Below are positions 36,791-47,800 of a DNA stretch of 64,000 nucleotides, piece after piece; the stretch's first letter is position 1; every line of letters begins with the position of its first letter. The stretch is from contig PBNK01000036.1 in assembly GCA_002723085.1 (NCBI GenBank), positions 1-64,000 on the forward strand, in the 5' to 3' direction. Source of the stretch: Crocinitomicaceae bacterium. Its GTDB lineage: Bacteria > Bacteroidota > Bacteroidia > Flavobacteriales_D > Parvicellaceae. Below the pieces are notes generated by a model. The model was not told where the DNA came from. It saw only the letters and a list, made by a program, of their open reading frames with translations, and did not search any database. The position numbers were made by a program, and so were the translations under genes.

Positions 36791-38434
36791 TTAATTTTTG
36801 ACAAATTTAGCATAGTTTCTTTGGTTGTTAAAAGTAACATAAATTATATAAACACCATTTGGGATGTTTTTAATGTTTATTGTAGTTTTTTGATTGAAAT
36901 CTTTAGATAAAATCTTTTTGCCCATAATTGAATAAATGTCTAAACATGAGTTATTATAACTGCTAGAGATATTAATCATATCGGAACTTGGATTAGGAAA
37001 TAATGAAAACTGAAATGAATTTTCTTCAATTTCACTTAATGAGCAAGATGAAACATATGGGTTCAATTCAATTGGGCCATGATTAACCATAGGTAAGGAG
37101 TTTAATCCATTAAAGTCAGGCAGTATTTTTCGTATTCTAAAAGAAGCATTGAAAAGCATAGATGTATTCCCAGGAACTGAATCTTCTTGAGTTATAATAG
37201 AATCTTCCACGACAGGACTTGTATAATCCCATACAATATTTCCGTATTCTGAAATTTCAAAAAAATGTCCTTTTACTCCTTCATTTATTATAATATTTCC
37301 ATTTGGAAGTTGATCAGCGCTTGACAAAATTTTGCTGTAAAAAAATAAGTTTGTAGTATCAAAAAATTCATAGTGAAAGGAATTTGGTAAATAAGCTCCT
37401 GAACTTGTTTTTAAAAATTCACCATTTGAATACGAAGGCTGAGCTATAATATTTATTGAAGAATATGGATTATTGCCTCGGTTTTTACCGTTATTAAAAA
37501 TAATAATTTTCCCAGCATCTGGATTTCCATTTCCTATCCAATGTGCATCATGTTGTCCATAAAATTTTTGATCAGTTGAGTCTCCACGTCCATAAGAAAT
37601 TGGGTTGCCCCATCTCCAAAGTATATCACCACCTTTCCCATAATTTCCGCCTGAATGATTAGCCGATTCTGAATTAGAAGTAGAATGGTCAATGAAATAT
37701 ATTTCATTCCAAAAAGGACTACATAGCAAAATTAAATCTAATGAATCATTGTAGTCTATTGCATTAAGATGTTGCCAATCAGGATTATCACCGTTACTGC
37801 TATAGTTAAGGTTGAACAGTTCTTCATTCATTGAAGGATCCCCAAAATTAGGTTTTAAAGAATCATAGTTTTGAACCAAGTGATCCCATGTGTGCCATTC
37901 CCAAACTATAGAATCTAAAGCTGGATTGTATTCAATTATATAGTCAACCCATAGCCCACTAGCTGCAACTAAAGAAGAGTCACGTCCTTTTTGTAAAGCT
38001 TCTTCCATAGTCTTAAGTTCCCATATAATCATAAGTACATTACCATTTGGAAGAACTTCATAATCATGATGTTGTCTTAAACTATCATTAGATAAGTTTA
38101 TTGACCAATCAATCAATTGGTCAGGCTTAATAGACTCAATTCTTCCTCCAGCTCCTCCACCTGTTATGGGAGAGTTATTTTCATAAACACATGATCTTAA
38201 AAGATTACCATTAGATAATAATTTCACACTTCCACCTGCTTTGTAATTGCTGTTCCATGAGAATTGAAGATTTCCACAATTATCGATTAAATATGTAGTA
38301 TTATTATACTTAGGACCAAACAAAACATAACCTTCTTGAACACTGTCTTCAATGGCAAATAGCCCAACAGTTTGCTGAGATGGGATTGTTAAAATCACCA
38401 AACTAAGAAAAATAAAAACAATTAATTTGTTCAT
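36791..38434 (-). CDS. Arylsulfotransferase-like secreted protein with T9SS sorting domain
   Basis: A 547-residue secreted protein. After a signal peptide, the region to about residue 440 has beta-propeller blades typical of the arylsulfotransferase (ASST) family: SVKLLSNGNLLRSC, HHDYEVLPNGNVLMI, WQHLNAIDYND, FYGQHDAHWIGNG. The last 75 residues form a T9SS type A sorting domain, FSLFPNPSSDMINI to NGVYIIYVTFN, so the protein should be exported via SprA. ASST enzymes transfer sulfate between phenols without PAPS; whether the catalytic His is functional here is not proven. Confidence 0.82.
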   Translation of the reverse strand: MNKLIVFIFLSLVILTIPSQQTVGLFAIEDSVQEGYVLFGPKYNNTTYLIDNCGNLQFSWNSNYKAGGSVKLLSNGNLLRSCVYENNSPITGGGAGGRIESIKPDQLIDWSINLSNDSLRQHHDYEVLPNGNVLMIIWELKTMEEALQKGRDSSLVAASGLWVDYIIEYNPALDSIVWEWHTWDHLVQNYDSLKPNFGDPSMNEELFNLNYSSNGDNPDWQHLNAIDYNDSLDLILLCSPFWNEIYFIDHSTSNSESANHSGGNYGKGGDILWRWGNPISYGRGDSTDQKFYGQHDAHWIGNGNPDAGKIIIFNNGKNRGNNPYSSINIIAQPSYSNGEFLKTSSGAYLPNSFHYEFFDTTNLFFYSKILSSADQLPNGNIIINEGVKGHFFEISEYGNIVWDYTSPVVEDSIITQEDSVPGNTSMLFNASFRIRKILPDFNGLNSLPMVNHGPIELNPYVSSCSLSEIEENSFQFSLFPNPSSDMINISSSYNNSCLDIYSIMGKKILSKDFNQKTTINIKNIPNGVYIIYVTFNNQRNYAKFVKN

Positions 38435-38444
38435 TCAAAACCCT

Positions 38445-38479
38445 AAAAAAAAGACCTAGACAACAATGCCTAGGTCTTT
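38445..38479 (-). terminator. Rho-independent terminator after the large Omp28-like gene
   Basis: A 10-bp stem (38450-38459 with 38470-38479) closes a 10-base loop; on the minus strand it is followed by a run of eight T (38445-38452). It lies 20 bases after the stop at 38500. Confidence 0.88.
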
Positions 38480-38499
38480 ATAAGAATAAAAACAATAAC

Positions 38500-40401
38500 T
38501 TATTTTGTTAAGTTAATTCTAACAGATTTTTGTTTCCCATTAACAGAAACATAAGCTAAATATATTCCGTTAGGTTGGTTAGATAAATCGATTGAAGTAC
38601 TGTAATTTCCAGCAGAGAATTTTTCTGATTGAAAATTATATACAGTTTCACCAAGAATATTCACAACAGTTATTCCAATAGCACCTGCTTCTTCTAAATC
38701 TACAAGAACATTTGAAATACCATTTGTTGGATTCGGGTAAGCATTAATGTTAAACGAAGAAGAAACTAAATCATTAATTCCAACAGCAGTTGAAGTAAGG
38801 TTCCCTTTACCAGCATTAAGGATTTCTCCCGTTGCTCCATTTACTAACATACCTACTACATGCATTTTTCCCATGTTGTATGTAGAATTTCTTGGAAAAG
38901 TATAAGTGTGGGTTTCAGAATCTCCATCAGTTACAGATCCAGGAAGTGACCCAGAAACACCATTAATTTCGTTCCCGCCTAAAGCAACTGCAACATGGTC
39001 GTGATAATAAGGATTCACCGTTTGTGGACCTGCAGCAAAATCATAATTTGGCATTGAACCACCATTAGGCATAGCCATAGGACCAGCACTATTTCCACTG
39101 TAGTAGTTAGCTTGACCAGCTCCCACAACACTATCTTCTAATAATACTGCAGCTAATCTATAATCACCCGAAAGAGCTCCAACAAAATTAGCAGTAATAT
39201 CTACAGTAATTGTATTAGCATCATATGTTCCACTTGCAGTAACTGATGCAGGCGCAATATTAGATTTTCTAGCGTTGTACATAGCAGAAAAATTTGATGG
39301 GTCACCATCAATAACACGATCAACTCCTCCACCAGGATATCCACCAGGAATATAATTTCCAATGTTTCCGTCATAGGCAGAAACTGCCATTCCATCACCA
39401 TTGTGAACAGCAATCCCAATAAAGTCATCAGGGTTCGAAATAGCCATTTCAGCTAAAGCAACTCCTCCTCTAGGACACCATCCACACCATTCTCCAGTTT
39501 TTTCTTCACCAACTACAACTCTTGGAACTACAGAAGAAACAGCAGAAATGCTTGTGCTTAACATATCATTACTAGCATCAGCATCACCAGTTGCAGTTAC
39601 AGTAACATCTATATTATATGTTTGCCCTCCAGTGGTGTTTAGAGGAGTACCATGAGTAAAGTCATAAGTGTCTCCATAATTCATGTTCACAGAAAATGTT
39701 TCAGAATTAGCACCTGAACCATCATTCCATGAGATATCAATTGAAGTAATATTATTTGCACTATTACTAGTTACTGTACCTGTAATGCTAGTTGCTCCTG
39801 CAGCAACAGTTGGTGCAACAGTAAGAGCGGTCATTTCCATGTCAACAGCAGCAGGTTGAGATATAACTACATCATCAACCATTAAACCAGAACCCCAGTC
39901 ATTATTGTCGTGATATGTCCAAACAATATTAATAGTTTGTCCAGCATAACTTGAAATGTCAAATGATGCATTTGTCCATACATGAGCTCCCCCTGTATTT
40001 GTAGGAGATAAAACAATCAATTGAGTATTTGTTGCCCCTCCATCGGTAGAAATCCCTACTTCTGCAGTTTCTCCATAATATTGTCCTAAAATGTATTCAA
40101 AACTAAGTACATAACTCCCAGAAGATAGAACTATAGAGTTAGAAATTAATTCTTCGTTTGCTTTATCGCAGTTACAATCATCATCGTTTGTTCCAACATA
40201 TTGTGTGTGCGCAGGAAAATCAAAATATGCACTAGTCATATCAGTAGACGTTTTGTACCCACCATCAGTGGCAACAGTTACCTGTGACCACCCTGAAGGA
40301 AGAGCTGGAACGGTAACTCCTTCAAAGTCCTCAGAGTAAAATTGTGCGCTAAGTCCAAAAGAGAAACTTACAGCAGCAATTGAAAGTAAAATTTTTTTCA
40401 T
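38500..40401 (-). CDS. T9SS-exported Omp28-related protein with jelly-roll domain
   Basis: A 633-residue secreted protein. Order: signal peptide (1-19), a choice-of-anchor J/MAM-like jelly-roll (about 20-185), a CARDB-like Ig-type domain (about 185-290), an Omp28 domain with thioredoxin-type motif C306-G-W-C309 in GEWCGWCPRGG, and a C-terminal T9SS sorting domain starting INAYPNPTNG. A cysteine pair CNC lies near residue 76. The Omp28 portion matches the two lipoproteins encoded nearby. A -7 box and a terminator bracket the gene, so it is a single-gene unit. Confidence 0.87.
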   Translation of the reverse strand: MKKILLSIAAVSFSFGLSAQFYSEDFEGVTVPALPSGWSQVTVATDGGYKTSTDMTSAYFDFPAHTQYVGTNDDDCNCDKANEELISNSIVLSSGSYVLSFEYILGQYYGETAEVGISTDGGATNTQLIVLSPTNTGGAHVWTNASFDISSYAGQTINIVWTYHDNNDWGSGLMVDDVVISQPAAVDMEMTALTVAPTVAAGATSITGTVTSNSANNITSIDISWNDGSGANSETFSVNMNYGDTYDFTHGTPLNTTGGQTYNIDVTVTATGDADASNDMLSTSISAVSSVVPRVVVGEEKTGEWCGWCPRGGVALAEMAISNPDDFIGIAVHNGDGMAVSAYDGNIGNYIPGGYPGGGVDRVIDGDPSNFSAMYNARKSNIAPASVTASGTYDANTITVDITANFVGALSGDYRLAAVLLEDSVVGAGQANYYSGNSAGPMAMPNGGSMPNYDFAAGPQTVNPYYHDHVAVALGGNEINGVSGSLPGSVTDGDSETHTYTFPRNSTYNMGKMHVVGMLVNGATGEILNAGKGNLTSTAVGINDLVSSSFNINAYPNPTNGISNVLVDLEEAGAIGITVVNILGETVYNFQSEKFSAGNYSTSIDLSNQPNGIYLAYVSVNGKQKSVRINLTK

Positions 40402-40429
40402 AATAATTTTTGTTAAATAATTTGTTCCC

Positions 40430-40437
40430 CAAAGTTA
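40430..40437 (-). promoter_or_regulatory. Putative -7 box of the large Omp28-like gene
   Basis: On the minus strand TAACTTTG matches TAnnTTTG exactly and ends 28 bases before the ATG at 40401. No clear -33 element is visible. Confidence 0.45.
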
Positions 40438-40536
40438 ATCGATAAATTAATTAATAAAAATTTTTATTTAAATCTTAAGTATTAATACGTCTATCATATT
40501 CAAATGGCAATGTGTAATTACATCATATTAATTCAT

Positions 40537-40544
40537 TATATTTG
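40537..40544 (+). promoter_or_regulatory. Putative -7 box of the small T9SS cargo gene
   Basis: TATATTTG matches the -7 consensus exactly and lies 20 bases upstream of the ATG at 40565. No convincing TTG -33 element is present at the normal distance. Confidence 0.5.
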
Positions 40545-40564
40545 CAAAAACAAACCATTCATTC

Positions 40565-41266
40565 ATGAAAAATATTTTATTAATATCAGCGTTATTTATT
40601 TCACAAATTAATTGGGGACAAGTAGATATTCATTGGGATGATAACCCTGGAATGAATTATAATGGGCAAACTTTGAACATTGATAACGATATGAATTCAT
40701 TGTACGTTCCTATGCATTGTGTAAATACTTCTGGAGTTAACCTTGATATTGTTTTTAGAAGAGTTATATTAAGTTCTACTGCAACTTTTTCTGATCAATT
40801 TTGTGACAACAATTTTTGTTTCCCTTGTACAGGTAATGACTGGACAGCTCCTCAATCAACCAATGTTGCACCTGGTGATTCAACAATAATGAAACCTCAA
40901 TTTTATTTTTCTTCTAGTGGACAAGCATCTTTAAGATATTATATAGTAAATAATTTATCTTCTTCAATTATTGATTCTGTAGATGTAACTATTAATTGTA
41001 CGGTTGGATTAGATGAAAACCAACAAAATAATATAATCGAATACCCAAACCCAGTTAAAGACATATTAAATGTGAAAATAGTTAACTCTGAATCATCTGA
41101 AATGAGTTTTAAACTTTATAGAATTACAGGTGAGGAAGTGTTTTCATCGGCTTTAATTAATGGTGAAAATAAGTTAAATTTGGAAAGCTTATCTAATGGA
41201 GTGTATTTCTACACCATTTTTTCAGAAAAAAATATTATCAAAACAAAAAAACTAATAATTAGGTAA
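40565..41266 (+). CDS. Small secreted protein with T9SS sorting domain
   Basis: A 233-residue protein with a signal peptide ending near INWGQ. The middle region (20-150) is a small beta-sandwich-like domain with Cys residues in CDNNFCFPC, which could form a disulfide or bind metal. The last 75 residues are a T9SS type A sorting domain (IIEYPNPVKDILNV, later LSNGVYFYTIF). I do not recognise the N-terminal domain. It is convergent with the sirtuin gene and overlaps its end by 8 bases. Confidence 0.85.
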   Translation: MKNILLISALFISQINWGQVDIHWDDNPGMNYNGQTLNIDNDMNSLYVPMHCVNTSGVNLDIVFRRVILSSTATFSDQFCDNNFCFPCTGNDWTAPQSTNVAPGDSTIMKPQFYFSSSGQASLRYYIVNNLSSSIIDSVDVTINCTVGLDENQQNNIIEYPNPVKDILNVKIVNSESSEMSFKLYRITGEEVFSSALINGENKLNLESLSNGVYFYTIFSEKNIIKTKKLIIR

Positions 41267-41930
41267 TTAAATTTATCAATTCATTTATCCCATTAGAACC
41301 AGTTTTTTTAATTTGTATAATATCTTCAGGAACACTTATTTCGTTAGGATCTATAATATATCTTGAACAGCTTGCTTTTGTGGCGTGAATTAAACCTGCT
41401 GCTGGATATACCTGTAAAGAAGTCCCAATAATTACAAATATATCAGCTATTGAAACAATATTAAATGCGTCATCCATTTTTGGCACACTTTCTCCAAACC
41501 AAACAACATGAGGTCGTAATTGATATCCTTCAGGGCACATATCATTTTCATTCATTGTAGCATGATTTATTGGATATGTTTTATTTGTTCCTGTACTTCT
41601 AGATTTCATAATTTCACCATGTAGGTGAACAATTTTTGTTGATCCTGCTCTTTCATGAAGATCGTCTATGTTCTGTGTAACAATGGTAACATCAAAGTTT
41701 TTTTCAAGGGAAGCTATTTTAATATGCGCATCATTGGGCTTGGCTTCAATACAATTTTTCCTTCTCAAGTTATAAAACTCAGTAACCTTTTTTGGGTTTT
41801 TCAACCAGGCATCATATGTAGCTACTTCCTCAATAGGGTATTGATCCCAAAGCCCACCATTATCTCTGAAAGTAGATAACCCACTTTCAGCACTTATTCC
41901 TGCTCCAGAAAATATTACCAGTTTTTTCAT
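41259..41930 (-). CDS. cobB: NAD-dependent protein deacylase, sirtuin family
   Basis: A 223-residue Sir2-family protein that removes acyl groups from lysines using NAD. Motifs: SGAGISAESGLSTFRDNGG near the start, TQNIDDLHERAG, and the catalytic His104 in HLHGE. The region that binds zinc in many sirtuins (between residues 110 and 140) has only one Cys (NDMCPEGYQLRPHVVWFGE), so the Cys4 site is absent. This compact form is seen in other Bacteroidota as far as I recall. The divergent neighbour is the malic enzyme gene. Confidence 0.92.
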   Translation of the reverse strand: MKKLVIFSGAGISAESGLSTFRDNGGLWDQYPIEEVATYDAWLKNPKKVTEFYNLRRKNCIEAKPNDAHIKIASLEKNFDVTIVTQNIDDLHERAGSTKIVHLHGEIMKSRSTGTNKTYPINHATMNENDMCPEGYQLRPHVVWFGESVPKMDDAFNIVSIADIFVIIGTSLQVYPAAGLIHATKASCSRYIIDPNEISVPEDIIQIKKTGSNGINELINLIT

Positions 41931-42020
41931 TAACTAATTGACTAAGTAATGTGTAATAAAAATAATTATTAATCTCTAATTTGTTTGTAGATCATTAATT
42001 TAGCAAATCATATTTAAATT

Positions 42021-44291
42021 ATGGCAAAAAAATCACTCAAAAAAGAAGCTTTAGAATATCATAGTTCTGGTAGAAAAGGTAAAATTGAAGTAGTACCAAC
42101 TAAACCCTACAGTTCTCAAAGAGATTTATCTTTAGCGTATTCACCTGGTGTTGCAGAACCCTGCTTGGAAATTAGCGAAAATAATGATGATGTTTATAAA
42201 TATACTGCAAAGGGAAATCTTGTTGCTGTTATTTCAAATGGCACAGCAGTTTTAGGTTTAGGTGATATTGGAGCTGATGCATCTAAACCTGTTATGGAAG
42301 GCAAAGGTTTATTGTTTAAAATTTTCTCAGATATTGATGTTTTTGATATTGAAATTAATGAAACGGATATTGACAAGTTTGTAGAAACAGTTAAAGCTAT
42401 TTCTCCAACTTTTGGAGGAATTAATTTGGAAGACATTAAGGCTCCTGAAGCTTTTGAAATAGAAGAAAGACTAAAAAATGAATTAGATATTCCTGTAATG
42501 CATGATGATCAGCATGGAACTGCTATAATTTCTTCAGCAGCTCTACTAAATGCGCTTGAGTTAGCAAATAAAGATATCAATAAAGTTAAAGTGGTTGTTA
42601 GTGGAGCAGGGGCATCTGCTCAATCTTGTGTTAAGCTGTATATTTCTCTTGGAGTAAACAAAAAAAATATATTTATGTTTGATTCTAAAGGATTAATTCA
42701 TGAAAGCAGGAAAGATTTAGATAAAACAAAAAAATATTTTCAGCAAACGAGTGAAAATGTTGACTTAATTGGAGCTATGCAAGGTGCAGATGTCTTTCTT
42801 GGTCTTTCAAAAGGGGATCTTCTCGACAAGGAAATGATAAAGAATATGGCTTTAAACCCAATAGTTTTTGCTTTAGCAAATCCGGACCCTGAAATAGATT
42901 ACAATTTAGCTATAGGCGTAAGAGATGATTTAATTATGGCTACAGGTCGGTCTGATCATCCTAATCAAGTTAATAATGTTTTGGGATTCCCCTATATTTT
43001 TAGAGGGGCACTGGATGTAAGAGCAACCACGATTAATGAAGAAATGAAATTAGCTGCTGTAAGAGCAATTGCCGAACTTGCAAAAGAGCCAGTTCCAGAT
43101 GTTGTTAACGAGGCTTATGACGCAAAAAGCATTTCCTTTGGGCCAACTCAAATTATTCCTAAACCATTAGATCCAAGGCTGATTTATTGGGTTGCTCCTG
43201 CAGTAGCTAAAGCAGCTATAGAATCTGGAGTGGCAAAAGAGCCAATTACAAATTGGAAGTCCTATGAATTACAATTAAAGAAAAGACTCGGATTAGATAA
43301 TAAATTAATTAGAAACCTAACTTCAAAAGCGAAAAGAAGTCCTAAAAAAGTAGTTTTTGCTGAGGCGGATCATTACAAAATATTGAAGGCAGCTTTAATG
43401 GCAAAAGATGAGGGAATTGCAGAACCAATTTTATTGGGTAAAAAACAAAGAATAGAAGAAATAATAGAAGAATATAATCTTGATTTAGCAGATTCAATTA
43501 TTATAGATCCAAGATCAGATGAACAAATTAAAAAAAGAGATGAATTTGCAGAAATCCTTTATTCAAAAAGGAAAAGACGTGGTCTCACTTTGTATGAGTG
43601 CAAAAAAATGATGAGAGAGAGAAATTATTTTGCTTCAGCAATGGTTGAAACTGGAGCAGCTGATGTTATGATTTCAGGAATTTCTAGAAATTACAGAGAT
43701 TCTATTAGGCCAGCACTTCAGGTAATAGGAGTTGAAGACGGAATAAATAAAATAGCAGGAATGTATATTTTAATAACTAAAGAGGGGCCAATATTTTTTG
43801 CAGATACAACTGTAAATATTAATCCATCAGTTGAAGAATTAGTTGATATTACATTATTGGTGGCTAAAACAGTTAAACAATATAAAATTGAACCCAATAT
43901 TGCTTTGCTTAGTTATTCTAACTTTGGATCCAACGAAGGAGAAGATGCTTTAAAAATGAGAGAAGTGGCGAAAGTTATGCATGAAAAATACCCTGAAATA
44001 ACAGTTGATGGTGAAATTCAGGCAAATTTTGCTGTAAATAAAGATTTAGTGTCAGATTTTTTCCCTTTTTCACCATTGGCAAATAAAGGGGCTAATACCT
44101 TAATTTTCCCAAATTTAAGTGCTGGAAATATCGCCTATAAGCTAGTTAAGGAAATGAGTCAATCCGAAGCAATAGGGCCAATTTTATTAGGAATGAAAAA
44201 ACCAGTTCATGTTCTTCAAATAGGTTCATCAGTTAGGGAAATTTTAAATATGATAACAATTGGAGTAGTGGATGTTCAAAATAGAAAGTAA
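42021..44291 (+). CDS. maeB: NADP-dependent malic enzyme fused to phosphotransacetylase-like domain
   Basis: A 756-residue MaeB-type protein. The N-terminal malic enzyme part (about 1-430) oxidatively decarboxylates malate to pyruvate; it has [21 protein letters not shown], a Rossmann motif [12 protein letters not shown], and [10 protein letters not shown]. The C-terminal part (about 440-756) is phosphate acetyltransferase-like and in known MaeB proteins is regulatory, binding acetyl-CoA. It heads a plus-strand run with ruvA and sprA; this order occurs in other Bacteroidota. Confidence 0.96.
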   Translation: MAKKSLKKEALEYHSSGRKGKIEVVPTKPYSSQRDLSLAYSPGVAEPCLEISENNDDVYKYTAKGNLVAVISNGTAVLGLGDIGADASKPVMEGKGLLFKIFSDIDVFDIEINETDIDKFVETVKAISPTFGGINLEDIKAPEAFEIEERLKNELDIPVMHDDQHGTAIISSAALLNALELANKDINKVKVVVSGAGASAQSCVKLYISLGVNKKNIFMFDSKGLIHESRKDLDKTKKYFQQTSENVDLIGAMQGADVFLGLSKGDLLDKEMIKNMALNPIVFALANPDPEIDYNLAIGVRDDLIMATGRSDHPNQVNNVLGFPYIFRGALDVRATTINEEMKLAAVRAIAELAKEPVPDVVNEAYDAKSISFGPTQIIPKPLDPRLIYWVAPAVAKAAIESGVAKEPITNWKSYELQLKKRLGLDNKLIRNLTSKAKRSPKKVVFAEADHYKILKAALMAKDEGIAEPILLGKKQRIEEIIEEYNLDLADSIIIDPRSDEQIKKRDEFAEILYSKRKRRGLTLYECKKMMRERNYFASAMVETGAADVMISGISRNYRDSIRPALQVIGVEDGINKIAGMYILITKEGPIFFADTTVNINPSVEELVDITLLVAKTVKQYKIEPNIALLSYSNFGSNEGEDALKMREVAKVMHEKYPEITVDGEIQANFAVNKDLVSDFFPFSPLANKGANTLIFPNLSAGNIAYKLVKEMSQSEAIGPILLGMKKPVHVLQIGSSVREILNMITIGVVDVQNRK

Positions 44292-44296
44292 ACAAT

Positions 44297-44878
44297 ATGA
44301 TAGCACACATTGATGGAATATTAGAGACAAAAATGCCAACTTATGTTGTTTTAGATGTAAATGGCATAGGGTATCAATTATTTATATCCTTAAATACTTT
44401 TGAGGAGATGCCTTCAAAAGGAAGAATTAGGCTTTTTACTCAGTTAATTATTAGAGAAGATGCTCATATTCTTTATGGGTTTTCTAGTCTTGAGGAAAAA
44501 TCTATGTTTAAAGAATTGATTAATGTTTCAGGAGTTGGGGCTAGTACAGCTCTTATGATATTATCATCAATGAAGCCTATTGATGTTGTAAATGCTGTTG
44601 ACAACAGCAATGTTGAAGCTTTTAAAAGCATAAAAGGAATAGGTCTAAAGTCAGCCCAAAGAATTATTGTTGATTTAAAAGGAAAATTAGATCAGATTGA
44701 TGGAAATACAAAAAAACTTCTTGATATAGACAATACCTTGAAGAAAGAAGCGTTATCTGCTGTAACTGTTTTGGGTATTGATAAGAAAAAAGCTGAAAAA
44801 ACTATTGATGAGCTTCTAAAAGAAGGCAATATTAACTCTGTTGAAGAGTTAATCAAAAGAACTTTAAAGGCAGTTTAA
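44297..44878 (+). CDS. ruvA: Holliday junction branch migration protein RuvA
   Basis: A 193-residue DNA-binding protein that tetramerises on Holliday junctions and recruits RuvB. Order: OB-fold domain starting MIAHIDGILE, then two helix-hairpin-helix motifs (LINVSGVGASTALMIL and FKSIKGIGLKSAQRIIVDLK), and a C-terminal RuvB-binding domain. It lies 5 bases after maeB and 12 bases before sprA. The ruvB gene is about 20 kb upstream. Confidence 0.97.
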   Translation: MIAHIDGILETKMPTYVVLDVNGIGYQLFISLNTFEEMPSKGRIRLFTQLIIREDAHILYGFSSLEEKSMFKELINVSGVGASTALMILSSMKPIDVVNAVDNSNVEAFKSIKGIGLKSAQRIIVDLKGKLDQIDGNTKKLLDIDNTLKKEALSAVTVLGIDKKKAEKTIDELLKEGNINSVEELIKRTLKAV

Positions 44879-44890
44879 TTAATCAAGATT

Positions 44891-47800
44891 TTGTTTAAAA
44901 TCAACAAAAATATTTATTTAGTCTTTTTTGTATTTGGACTTACCACAATTTCTAAAAGTTCATTAGCAAGCTTTGATATAAAAGAATATTCTGCAGTATT
45001 AGATTCACCAGAAGTTAATCTTATTTATCCTATTTCAGATCCATTAGATCCTACTAATTTTACTCAAGGGTTGATTGATTTTCAATTGCCTTTAAATATA
45101 ACGAATAGCATACAATATGATCCTCTTACAAATCAATATATTTTTAATTCATTATTGGGGGATTCAATGACTTTTAGAAATCCTAGCACTATGTCATTAG
45201 AGGATTATCTTAATCAGGAAACTGAAAACGCTATGTCAGATTTTTGGAAACAAAAATTAAATGAACAATCGGATTATAAGTTTGACAATGAAGAAGATGC
45301 CCCAGAAATTAAATTGCCTGATACTAAACCTCTTTTTGGTAGTGATTTTGTTGAGATAAGACCCCAAGGTTCAGCAGAATTAAGTTTTGGATTAAACTCT
45401 TCTAGAACTGACAATCCTGTACTCCCTGAAAAACAAAGAAGAATTACCACGTTTGATTTTGATCAAAAAATTCAAATGAATTTAACAGGTAAAATAGGAG
45501 ACTTAATGGATATAGGATTTAACTATAATACTGAAGCAACTTTTGATTTTGAAAATCAATTAAAATTGAATTACTCTGGTGAAGAAGATGATATTGTGCA
45601 AAAATTAGAGGCTGGTAATGTATCTCTTCCATTAAATAGTTCTCTCATTACTGGAAGCCAAAGTTTGTTTGGGGTTAAATCAGAATTAAAATTTGGTAGA
45701 GTTACAGCTACAACTGTTTTGTCACAGCAAAAAGGGCAGAAAAAAGAAATTGAGGTTGCGGGTGGTGCTCAAGTGAATGAATTTGAAATTAGTGCTGATA
45801 ATTATGAAGAAAATAGACATTTCTTTTTGAGTTTTTATGCACGAAATAATTATGATAAATCAATGGAAACATTGCCCATTATAACTTCTGGAGTACAAAT
45901 ACAAAGAATCGAAGTATGGGTAACTAATAGGACAAATAATTTTACTAATACAAGGAATGTATTAGGTTTTACTGATTTAGGAGAGCCTTCAAGTAATAAT
46001 ATTGAAAATCAATTGTGGGCAGTTTCAGGTGCTTCAGTACCAGATAATGTTCACAATACCCTTTACAACACAATTAAAACCAACAGTAGTGTTAGAAACT
46101 ATGTAAATGCAAGTAATGAATTAACAGGTCCTAATTACAATATGGTACAAAGTGTAGAATTTGAAAAGTTAGAAAATGCAAGGTTGCTTAACTCAAATGA
46201 ATTTACTTATAATGCTGTTTTGGGTTACATTTCTTTAAATCAAGCCCTTAATAATGATGAGGTTTTAGCTGTTGCTTATCAGTACACTTATAATGGGAAA
46301 ACTTATCAGGTAGGAGAGTTATCTACAGATGGTATTGCAGGACAAGAAGCTTTGTATTTGAAATTGTTAAAATCAACGGTCAGAAATCCTAAAGTAAAAC
46401 TTTGGGATTTAATGATGAAAAACGTGTATTCATTGGGAGCATATCAAGTTGACCCTTTAAATTTTAGGCTTGATATATGGTACAATAACCCTTCAAGTTC
46501 CATTGATATAAATTATATTCCAAAAACTGGAGTTGACAATAAATTATTAATTCAGTTATTGGATTTAGATAGGTTGAATCAACAAATGGCTACATATGCA
46601 GACGGATTGTTTGATTTTGTTCCAGTGACAGCTAACCAGGGAAAAATACCTAATGGTGGGACCATTAATCCTAGAAATGGAAGACTTTATTTTACAACAA
46701 TAGAACCATTTGGAAAAACTCTTGACCAAAAGCTTTCAGCAGAAGGGATATCATCATCAATTAGAAAAACAGTTGTTTTTCAAGAGTTATATGATAGTAC
46801 TAAAACAGCAGCTCAACAAATTCCAGAATTAAATAGGTTTAAAATAAAAGGAACATATCAATCATCTGCTAGTTCTGATATTTCACTAAACTCTATGAAT
46901 ATTCCTCAGGGTTCTGTGGTGGTCACAGCAGGTGGTCAAATATTAACTGAAGGTGTTCAATATACTGTTGACTACAATTTAGGAAGAGTTAAGATTTTAG
47001 ATGAGGGAATTTTGAGTTCAGGAACTCCAATAAAAATTTCTCTTGAAAGCAACTCATTGTTTAGCGTTCAGTTAAAATCTTTAATGGGAACTCATCTTGA
47101 CTATAAAATAAGTAAAAATGCTAATGTAGGAGCAACTTTAATGAGGCTAACTGAAAAGCCATTAACACAGAAAGTAAATATTGGTGATGAAGCAATTCAA
47201 AACACTATGTTAGGTGTTGATGGGGCCTATAAAACAGAAATTCCTCTTATTACAAGATTGGTGGATATGCTTCCATTTATTGAGACTAAAGAAAAATCTA
47301 TGATTAACTTTTCGGGTGAAGTAGCTGCATTAATACCTGGTCATAATAGTGCAATTAGTGTCCCTGGAGAAAATGGAACATCTTATATCGATGATTTTGA
47401 AGGTTCTCAAAGTACAATCGATATAAGAACATTTAACAATTGGGTACTAGCATCTGTCCCACAAGGGCAACCCGATTTATTTCCTGAAGCATCTCTTTAT
47501 AATGATGTTAATTATGGTAAAAACAGAGCTAAATTATCTTGGTATGTAGTTGACCCTTTATTTCATAATAATAATTTTGGTTTAACACCATCTCACATAA
47601 ATGGCAATGATATTATTCAACATAACCATAACATGAGACAGGTTTTAGTAGACGAAGTATTCCCTGGGACAAACCTTAGTACGGGACAACTGACAAATGT
47701 TCCTGTTTTTGATATTTCATATTTTCCTTCTGAAAGAGGACCTTATAATTATGATGTTAATACTTCTTTTTACAGTGATGGAGTTGATCCATCTAATGGA

